Assembly: GCA_910592205.1 (NCBI GenBank)
Contig: CAJVPJ010000590.1
Span: forward strand, 1-21,297
DNA: 21,297 nt
Reading direction: 5' to 3'
Origin: Paraglomus occultum
Lineage: Eukaryota; Glomeromycota; Glomeromycetes; Paraglomerales; Paraglomeraceae
Shown here: piece after piece, positions 1 through 6,817 of the stretch
How the letters are laid out: each line of letters starts with the position of its first letter
Numbering within the stretch: position 1 is the first letter of the stretch
Notes under the pieces: model-generated
The model's database searches: none
Told to the model about the DNA's origin: nothing
Seen by the model: the letters and a program-made list of their open reading frames with translations, nothing else
Made by a program: the position numbers and the translations under genes

Positions 1-489
1 CATGTAAGAGTGAATAGTATCTGTAGTCAACGTTGTCATCGAAACTATTACTCTTAACATATAACCTGCCGTGTACCTGTTGTGCAGTATGTGTCCGACC
101 GTTGTGCATAAATTTTGCGATTATATCGCATAGATGTCACTCTGAGCTTATTTCGATTTGGGTCGACCCTATTCCGAATTGGGTCAGAACATTATTATTA
201 TTAACTATTTCATCATACGCGTTACTGGAATGTTCGCTATCATCGGAATATTCGGTTTATGTCTACTTCTACATTCTTTCTGCATACGTATATATTATTT
301 ATATTACAAAAGCATAAAAACTATTTCACATATTAGAGCATCAATGTACGTGCTGTATACTGTATGTCTCCTACCAAGGTGTCTTTAGTCAGATATTCTA
401 GCGTCTACATGAGTATACCAGTTACCTGGTGAACTATACCCATTAAGTATCTCTTTCGCCTGCTGTGTTAAACTGTAATCATTGATTGA
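1..489. other. AT-rich stretch, no supported gene
   Basis: Short open frames exist here, for example plus-strand frames between 33 and 388, but they lack recognisable motifs, use non-ATG starts or are rich in hydrophobic AT-biased codons. I see no gene, RNA or repeat that I can support. Confidence 0.4.
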
Positions 490-824
490 ACTTGTGCCAT
501 AAATATTTTAACCTTCACACACTTGGAGAACATATGTTCCGATGTTTTCTCATATTATCACCTCATCAATAATACAGTGTATGCTGATAAAGATGTTGTG
601 TTAGTACCCAACGGCCTTACATGTGTTCTTTGTAATTCTGGATAGATCATGACAGTGTGGATGTTGTAGACATACCGTATATTGCGGTCGGCGCATTATT
701 TAGAGGCATCTGTAGAAGAGCAAACTGTAGGCGGTTTGGCCGACAATGGAATTTAATCTTCTTAGCTCAACTATCGTGCCATTACTACAGCGACAGTTCA
801 ATTAAGACTGTATGCTTGAGCTAA
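490..824 (+). other. coding-like segment in two overlapping frames, unassigned
   Basis: Two plus-strand frames are open back to back. Frame A runs 490-642 (51 codons, stop TAG at 643) and frame B runs 636-821 (62 codons, stop TAA at 822). Their residue composition looks protein-like: A contains a CVLC motif near its end, and B contains a basic, Cys-bearing stretch followed by a hydrophobic one. The overlap would fit one ancestral coding region with a +/-1 frameshift near 636-645. Neither frame begins with a convincing start codon, and I recognise no family. It could be a decayed gene or exon, or chance openness in AT-rich DNA. The 12-mer at 672-683 also matches the end of the inverted-repeat element at 1867-2107, which may be coincidence. 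Confidence 0.22.
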
Positions 825-1082
825 AAGTGACGTTTCTTAATTATGTACTAGTACGCGCGTTTCCTAGTTTCCTATATGCAATATTCTTCTGACATTCGTA
901 TCCAAGTAAGAAAATTCGCGAATAATGCTGACATTCTGCGGAGTCGAAGGGGAAGTCTTAATCCATTTTGAACAGGGTAACACTTCGACTTGGTATTTTG
1001 ACTAGTCAAGTGTCACTTGTTTTACTCGAGACTAATTAAACAATAAACAAATTTTATTATTAAATATACTTTCATAAAAGAA

Positions 1083-1101
1083 TACAGTCATCCCTCGTTT
1101 A
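1083..1101 (+). repeat. left terminal inverted repeat of the 1.09-kb element
   Basis: Nineteen bases including the flanking TA, perfectly complementary to 2151-2169. Immediately inside it comes a run of 13 cytosines. Confidence 0.85.
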
Positions 1102-1866
1102 CCCCCCCCCCCCCATTGTAACTCACCCTCAGATATATCCCAGTTTTGGGCTGGACGGATTTCTCCTATTATATCTCAGTATAAATTTTCCTCATTTGTA
1201 TCCCAATCGATATATCCCTGTCCCCGAAATTTACAGAGCCCGATTTCCCATATTATATAGTGATCATACCTCAGTTATATTCCCTCGGTAAATTTGCCTT
1301 ACTATATCAACCGTGTTACATAAATATTATGTTATTTCTATCATAGTTAATTGTTGGTTAGTGCATTAATGCTGTGCACCATATTAATATGTTATAACCT
1401 GGCATGTAGATTTCCCTGATTTCGGGGAATTATCTAAAAATTTTGATGATAAGATAAGAAAGGAAATTGATGAAGCAAAAGAAGCAGGAAGTTATATGAT
1501 ATTATTGTTGAGGGTTGGTGAGATTATCAAGAAAAATTAGAAAGAATACAGAGTTTTACTATTACCTGTATATGACCTGATTGAAATAGTATGTTTATAT
1601 GACCTGATTTTTTTAATCTATTGCAAATAGTAACTAAGCAGACCATCTCCCATATCAAGAAATTAGTTTTTTGCCAGAAGAATAATTACATTTTAATCAG
1701 ATTATGTAGCATTGTTGTAAATAAAGACGTCTCGATTTTAACATAAAATAATGCATTCCCGCGCTTAGTGTTTACGAAATTGTTCAAGCGTCAAACGTTG
1801 TTAGCAGAGTATATTAACTAATAAATTTGTACTATTAGACCGAAAAATGCATTATACTATTTACTA

Positions 1867-2107
1867 TACCGTATATTATCGTGAATACACCCCTCGATCA
1901 TATGAAAATGATCGGCAAAATCGTCACGTAAATAACAAACTTAGGGGGTTAGTTTATAGTAATCACAGTAACCAGAATTGTATTATTATTATAGAATTGA
2001 AATAAAAGGTTTATAATTACGTGTATTATGTTAATGAGGGGTACATTGTGCGGGGTAATCATGGTAATCATGTGGGTGGGTGTGCTTATTCACGATAATA
2101 TACGGTA
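1867..2107. mobile_element. nested 241-base inverted-repeat element (MITE-like)
   Basis: Positions 1866-1887 are the exact reverse complement of 2087-2108 (22 bases, core ACCGTATATTATCGTGAAT). With TA taken as the target duplication, the element begins TA-CCGTATATT and ends AATATACGG-TA. The arms differ from the ends of the surrounding 1.09-kb element, so this reads as a later insertion into its right half. C-rich blocks follow inward on both arms (about 1888-1894 and, on the other strand, 2071-2084), extending the symmetry imperfectly. There is no coding capacity. Alternatively the inverted repeat is an original internal part of the larger element. Confidence 0.6.
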
Positions 2108-2150
2108 TTCAGTTATATTCCCAAAAAGTCTCCGTCCAAAAGTGGGGATA

Positions 2151-2169
2151 TAAACGAGGGATGACTGTA
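2151..2169 (-). repeat. right terminal inverted repeat of the 1.09-kb element
   Basis: Exact reverse complement of 1083-1101. The matching sequence continues inward (2120-2150) as an imperfect sub-terminal repeat of the left arm. Confidence 0.85.
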
Positions 2170-2854
2170 CAAGTATAAATAAAAAAAAATATGGTAAATA
2201 TTCTAGAAGTACAAAAGCAAAATTATTTAAATAAAATAGAATTTTTGGCAAGCAATTAGCAAAAAAGAACAAGCATTGCAATTTAAACTGTTAATATTAA
2301 ACAATGAAGAGGTGAGACAGTAAATATAAACAGCTACTATATTAATAAAAGACATTACACTGATAGCTCAGATGGGATATAGTTGGTGAAAATTATGAGA
2401 GCAGCTCATTGCAACCAAGAAGAATGAGCTTGGTTTTGTAAAATGTACCCTACTAAGCAGCTCATGGAAATGTATTTCTGCTGTTTATAATACATCTTTT
2501 ATCGGAAGCAATCAAGTGTTATTGACAAGTAAGAAATAAGGCAAAATAAAAATAGAAAATAATTCAACCCTAAAAGGAATATTAATATTAGAGAAAAAAT
2601 ATGAAGGATAAGATTTAATTCAAAACTTGAAAGTGAGGTTGAAACTTTTAAGAAAACAGCAAACTCAACACATTGATGTAAACGGCTGCGTTAGTAAAGG
2701 GCGGGCGATACTAGATAGAGTACGATGTGATGATTATTCCGCCAAAGTCTGAAACGCTTAATCATTTCTTATATTTGTTGGACTTTAATAGCTGCGGTAG
2801 TTAAAAATTAGTTCTCAAAAGATAAATAAACAGTCGCTATTCGACATGCTGTCC
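2170..2854. other. AT-rich stretch, no supported gene
   Basis: I see no supported gene. A 45-codon plus-strand frame ending near 2750 is open but featureless. 'AGCAGCTCAT' recurs around 2400 and 2456 without wider similarity. Confidence 0.35.
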
Positions 2855-2870
2855 AGCATGCTTCTGTACC
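2855..2870. repeat. short near-perfect palindrome
   Basis: CATGCTG and CAGCATG flank a 2-base spacer, giving a 7-base-arm inverted repeat just upstream of the degenerate repeat array. It could be a protein-binding site or chance; no function can be assigned. Confidence 0.4.
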
Positions 2871-2924
2871 TTAATCGGTTGAATAGCAGATACTTAACAT
2901 CAATGCTTTGGTGTTAATCGCTCC

Positions 2925-3047
2925 TTGAGTGATAAATACTTTTGCATCAAAAGTGCTTGGTATTTTACACATAACAGCCTCGAGCGATAATACTTTTGTA
3001 CCAAAATAATCTTATCTTGAGCGGTAAATACCTTATTATCAAAAGTT
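2925..3047. repeat. three degenerate copies of a ~32-base unit
   Basis: Three related blocks lie at about 2925-2954, 2979-3010 and 3016-3047. All share a pattern like CTTGAG(C/T)G(A/G)TAAATAC followed by TTTTG or TTATTA, then ATCAAAA. The offsets are about 54 and 37 bases, so this is a diverged, irregular array. Read on the minus strand, an open frame (2900-3139) crosses it, and the copies encode related peptides: FDNKVFTAQ, LVQKYYRSR and LMQKYLSLK. I do not recognise the peptide. It may be an eroded repeat-protein exon or simply a decayed tandem repeat. Confidence 0.45.
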
Positions 3048-3704
3048 TTGATAACTTGAAAATAATAAATAATTTCTAACTCTCGTTCTAAAAATAAACA
3101 CATTTGATAAATGAATTCCAACCAACTTTTTTTACACATTTAACATTATAGACTCTGCTCGAATGACGATATTGTATAAAGTAATCTTAAATTCGATAAT
3201 TATGATTGATTGTCTTGAACAAAAGCTGAAATGTTAGGAGTTCTAAGAATCTCCCGAAAAGTTGAAAATTGTAGAAAACAATTTTGACTATGCTGTAATT
3301 AAACATTCTTATTATTACGTTCGCTATGAATGAGAGTTAAAATGTTGTGTTAATAGTATTATTTGTTTCAAAACGGGGACGGGTCTTTCCGTCGGCTCTT
3401 AACGTAATAGTTTAACTATGTGTTCCTTTGTTGCAAACTTTCTTAACCAACATGGTAAAAGACTATGGTTCCGATGTCATTAATGCAATTAATTTCTCTA
3501 CAATTGTATAAAATTATAATCAGAACGTTTGGATAAATTGTAAGTAATTGTTCGTTGTTCAAACGTAGTATTTACTTAACACATTGATGAATATGAAGCA
3601 ATCTCATTGCTACATACATTATCATCGTTACTGTCAACTGAGTATGGATCACATCCTACCTAGAGAGGAATAGCTCATGTTGCATAATGGGAATAGTATA
3701 TTGA
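3048..3704. other. intergenic stretch, no supported gene
   Basis: I found no open frame with recognisable content longer than about 20 codons. A G-rich spot (ACGGGGACGGG, around 3373-3383) stands out from the AT-rich surroundings. Confidence 0.35.
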
Positions 3705-3848
3705 GTATTCGACAAGTTGAATTCCCTCATTAGAGAGGTTCATAATCGGTTTGCTGTCCCATTCACTGAACCGGATTTAATTCCGATAATGACCAATAAT
3801 ACGTGCCCACGACGAGCCGATACTCGTCCTGCCGACAAATTGGCTGGC
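3705..3848 (+). other. 48-codon coding-like segment, unassigned
   Basis: This plus-strand frame is open between TGA at 3702 and TGA at 3849. Its composition is protein-like and notably less AT-biased than the surroundings: it contains FAVPFTEPDLIPIM and then an Arg/Asp-rich CPRRADTRPADK stretch. There is no start codon at the front. It lies 36 bases upstream of the lysyl-tRNA synthetase fragment and on the same strand, but I cannot align it to the amino-terminal part of that enzyme. It may be an exon or relic of another gene. Confidence 0.25.
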
Positions 3849-3884
3849 TGAATGAATTCGTCGTTTAGCCTATGATGATAACGA

Positions 3885-4141
3885 ATAAAAAGTTTTGGTA
3901 ATTAATCTATGATCAAACTGAAAAAATTCAATTAAAAGTTAGTAAAAATAAAGAATTTATCGAATTAGATATTGGTGATATTATTGGGGTAAACGAAGTT
4001 ATTTATAAAATTGACAAAGGAGAATTAAGTGTAGAAGTTAAAGAATTTGTCTTGTATTCGTCAATGAATAGCTTACCGTTCCGTTACGATAACATTACCG
4101 CTCGACGCCAGGCGAAGAGTATCATAACATTGTTAAACTAA
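3885..4141 (+). pseudogene. fragment of bacterial-type lysyl-tRNA synthetase, OB-fold domain
   Basis: The main frame is open from 3902 to the TAA at 4139 (79 codons). It contains, in order, KIQLKVSKN, ELDIGDIIGV, KGELSVEVKEF and a degraded LPFRYDNIT/ARRQ. This order matches the anticodon-binding OB-fold of class II lysyl-tRNA synthetase, which charges tRNA-Lys: the strand ending in the KIQ-V-K pattern, the GDIIGV turn, GELSV-VKEF, then the 'LPEKYH-[IL]TD-E-R-RQRY' linker. The piece KSFGN at 3888-3902, expected just before, is in a different frame, so there is a frameshift near 3900. The end is also eroded, since RQRYLDL is not intact, and the catalytic domain is missing. The wording resembles bacterial enzymes rather than the eukaryotic cytosolic form. 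It may be a transferred bacterial gene piece or a decayed mitochondrial-type copy. Codons are strongly A/T-ending (TTA, ATT, AAA, GAA). Confidence 0.65.
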
Positions 4142-4591
4142 GTAACAAAGTATGCTTCTCTCCCTCCTTAGAAGGTTTGGGTAATTATCGTTGTAAATTA
4201 TAACGTAGAAGGCTATTGCGATATGATTAATAGCGTTAGTCACGCAGGGCCCAATCACTGAGAACCCTCAGGATGATCTTGATTAAAAGTAAAGAAAAAT
4301 TTAAATTCATAAATTATCTTAGTATTAGACATTCTTTGAGAATTTTGGTATCATTAATTTTGAAAATGTATGGAACAACTTTTTTCCTTGAGCTTTTTTA
4401 AAATATTTCTAATAATGCTGTAATTCTTTGGATTTAATGTAAATTAAATTAATATGGGGCGGAGCGAAAAGTTTGATACACCAAATTTGCCACCCCCAAA
4501 ATTTTTTTTTGTGTCATGAGAATTTACGTCATAATATAACCTGAAATTTTAGGAAAATTTTTTTCTTTATTTTTAAGCGCGTCCCGCTGGT
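4142..4591. other. AT-rich stretch, upstream flank of a transposase relic
   Basis: There is no gene here. A block at about 4456-4500 (GGGGCGGAGCG, then a C-rich and T-rich run) stands out and may be a remnant of the 5' end of the Tc1-like element that follows. I found no matching inverted copy downstream. Confidence 0.35.
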
Positions 4592-5045
4592 ATGGCATCG
4601 TTGGAACGGACACAAAGTCCTTTGACAGATAATGAACGACGAACGATTGTAAATGCCCACCAGTATTTTTTGGGTTATCACACAAGCACAAAGCAACAAG
4701 AACACCTACCACTACGCAAGCAAGTTGCTGAGGCTCTTGGGATTGGAGCAACAGTTGCTCGTTTGGAACCACCGAAATGATGGCCAGTTCACACCACACA
4801 AGACAATGGGTCGACCCAGAATGGAACCGCATTGTGATGCCGTTGAAGTTATACGAAGTTCCACATCAGTCTCTTTTAGTTCACATGATCAAATGTTCAT
4901 TTTACATGGCTTTGTTGAAACTGGCCCCATTTCAGCTGTGGTGACAATTACAGCCCGATCTGATAGCACGATTCATGAAGTTCCTAAAGAATTGTTTGAA
5001 CGAACAAAAGAGAAAAAAAGAACATGTAAATTACTTAGAATGTAC
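4592..5045 (+). pseudogene. Tc1/mariner-like transposase, DNA-binding part only, frameshifted
   Basis: The frame starting ATG 4592 encodes LTDNERRTIVNAHQYF and LPLRKQVAEALGIGAT, a helix-turn-helix region of the Tc1/IS630 type. It runs off frame and stops at 4780. Near 4762-4766 the reading must shift by one base to continue as WNHRNDGQFTPHK, then the GRPRMEPH hook that links the two DNA-binding subdomains in Tc1-like proteins. The second part then looks like a diverged second helical domain and a linker (HEVPKELFERTKEKKR), ending about where the catalytic DDE/D domain should begin. No DDE motifs follow, and the downstream sequence becomes AT-rich. This is a dead, 3'-truncated copy of a family abundant in early-diverging fungi. 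It cannot encode an active transposase. Confidence 0.7.
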
Positions 5046-5105
5046 TGTTACAGGAATTTATTAAATTATATTTATAATAACAATGTTACAATGTATATGA
5101 AGTAA

Positions 5106-5705
5106 TTTGCAGTATTCTACAGTCAAGAAAATAATAACGGTCGGCAAACATATTGTTGCGATAAATCGTACAGCGTATACGGTTGATGCATAATATTGAT
5201 TTCTTATACTTCAATTGAAATTTTAAATTTTAAAATGAACCAATTATAACTTGATAAAAGACCGTAGGCAAGATATTTTTTACTAAAAAAATTAATATTA
5301 TAGTACTAATTAACCTATTTACAATATCAAATGCTAGCTTTATGTTAACAATCTTTGAGCTACTTGGTCAATATTTCGTTATATTTTATGCTTTAGCCAA
5401 AACCAGACTTGGCTTTTTTGCATCGGTTATCGCAAATAACATTAATTACTGCCAAGTGTTTAAGTTATTCATAAAGCCTTTGTGGAAATTGCATTTGATA
5501 AACACCGCCATTACTTTCCCCCGAGACTGTAGAACATTTGCTGCAGACATCGAATTGCAATGAAATTTTTCAAGTCATGGAAATTTCAACGTCGTTCCTA
5601 ATTTCTATGACAAATTATAATTAGAAATTCCCAACTATGATTACTTTCCAATTGTTTTAGGATAGGATACCCTCGACAAATTACAATTAACCAAGTCAAC
5701 TTATT
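5106..5705. other. AT-rich stretch, no supported gene
   Basis: A 73-codon plus-strand frame (5342-5563) starts at TTG or ATG and is unremarkable. A small inverted repeat (AATTTCTA/TAGAAATT, about 5600-5627) could form a hairpin. Nothing else is supportable. Confidence 0.35.
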
Positions 5706-5975
5706 TTAGCTGTCATAGAACCTCAGATTACTATAGTCTTGGTTTTTAAATGTATTGGGCAGTTGTTGAGATAAACGCCCACGATCAGAACTTTCAACCA
5801 TCACGTATATGGTATACTGCGGCATCAACACCACTGACGGTTTACGTCGCTTAATTATGTTTTTGGGAAAGTCGTATCCTTCGTTGACTACTGTAGCAGG
5901 ATCAATTGAAATTTTCTCCGTGAGTTCTTGATTTGATATAAGTACTATTGAACATTTGGTACAGTCGTATTCCCG
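5706..5975 (-). other. 89-codon coding-like frame without start, unassigned
   Basis: On the minus strand the frame is open from 5975 down to the TAA at 5706-5708, bounded upstream by TAA (5976-5978). It has a mixed, protein-like composition, with a CTKC near the front, EKISIDPATVV, a basic KRRKPSVV, and QYTIYVMV further on. There is no initiating ATG near the front, so if real it would be a last exon or a decayed piece of a gene whose upstream part is lost. A splice acceptor such as TTCAATAG lies inside. I recognise no family. Confidence 0.3.
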
Positions 5976-6817
5976 TTAAGTCTTTCTCGGGTTTTTTACT
6001 ACCAGATAATGAATTAGATACGTTCTTGCGTTATCCTTAATAGAAAAGACTATTCGTGGTTTTCGAATAAATCTAATAAATATTTAAGTGATAAAGGTAT
6101 TAGTATGCAATTTATGGAGATTATTCGTTAGAAGCGTGAAAGAATTCTCTTTATCTTACAGTTTTTATCGAGATTACAATAAAATTTATATTATAGAAGT
6201 ATTTTAATACAAAAAATTTAGGGCGGGAAATTTCTTTATTTAGAGTGATTTTACCTTAAAGTGACTTTATTTTATCGAGTCTACTATCTTAAAAGGGTGA
6301 GAGTCGACTGTATTCATCTGAGTCGGAGCATTAAGATCATATGGCAGCTTATCGTCTTCTCCAAAACGTATAAAAATATTATAGAAGTCTACTCGAAAAA
6401 AGAAACTGATCATGAATTGGAGTTACTTGAATTTATCTATAGTGCATTCGCAGTTCTCTTGACGAAAAGCCAGGTGAGGGCTAAGACAGTTCCTTCTCAT
6501 TTAGTTGAAGCGGAGACTGCTCAATCAAGAGAATAATATTGCTACTGAATTATACTTTGTTAATAAGACTTGACTTCGAGTTCGAAATAATAAAATCGAC
6601 TTTATTTATGATGTGTTAATTGGGGACCAAAGATTTGATTATTACAGCCGATTCTTATTGAAATTCTCTCCCTCTTCAACTGAGTCAGGTAATAATTAAT
6701 AAGTTAAGGGTACAGCCAGCGAAGCGATATCAATAGCTTTTAATTCGTTGCATTAATATTCGAAGCTAACTACCTTGTCCAATTCCCGTGTTGATCTCCG
6801 TGTTACTGCCACAGATC
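5976..6817. other. intergenic stretch downstream of the nuclease gene
   Basis: A 91-codon plus-strand frame (6261-6536) opens only from GTG. Its second half (KKETDHELELLEFIYSAF) looks protein-like, but I cannot assign it. TTTATT at 6601-6606 is a possible minus-strand AATAAA for the nuclease transcript, about 210 bases beyond its stop. Confidence 0.3.

Larger units (their letters stand above)
1083..2169. mobile_element. 1.09-kb non-autonomous DNA transposon, pogo/Tigger-like ends
   Basis: The first 19 bases (1083-1101, starting TACAGTCATCCCTCG) are the exact reverse complement of the last 19 (2151-2169). Each end carries TA outermost, as expected for the TA target duplication of the Tc1/mariner/pogo superfamily. 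Similarity continues inward imperfectly: both arms hold a 'TATATCCC...TTTTGG...GGACGGA' block within about 75 bases, but the left arm has a run of 13 C (1102-1114) inserted. No transposase is visible. A 50-codon open stretch at 1388-1537, rich in Glu and Lys and ending at TAG 1538, is the only coding-like interior, and I cannot assign it. A second inverted-repeat element sits inside near the right end (1867-2107). CAGT ends followed by CCTCG are known from pogo/Tigger elements; the family assignment rests on that and the TA flank. Confidence 0.8.

Noticed and set aside
2365-2440. tRNA-like A-box (TAGCTCAGATGGGA)
   Set aside because: No GGTTCGA-type B box follows at the right distance and no cloverleaf can be drawn.
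3452-3511. 19-codon frame resembling the end of cyanate lyase (YGSDVINAINFST)
   Set aside because: The match is only about 15 residues with roughly half identical, and nothing before it fits cyanase. Too short to call.
3560-3850. Reading with TGA as Trp (Mollicutes code) to extend the frame upstream of the synthetase fragment
   Set aside because: Six TGA codons fall within about 265 bases, far too many Trp for a normal protein. The extension is not credible evidence of a bacterial origin.
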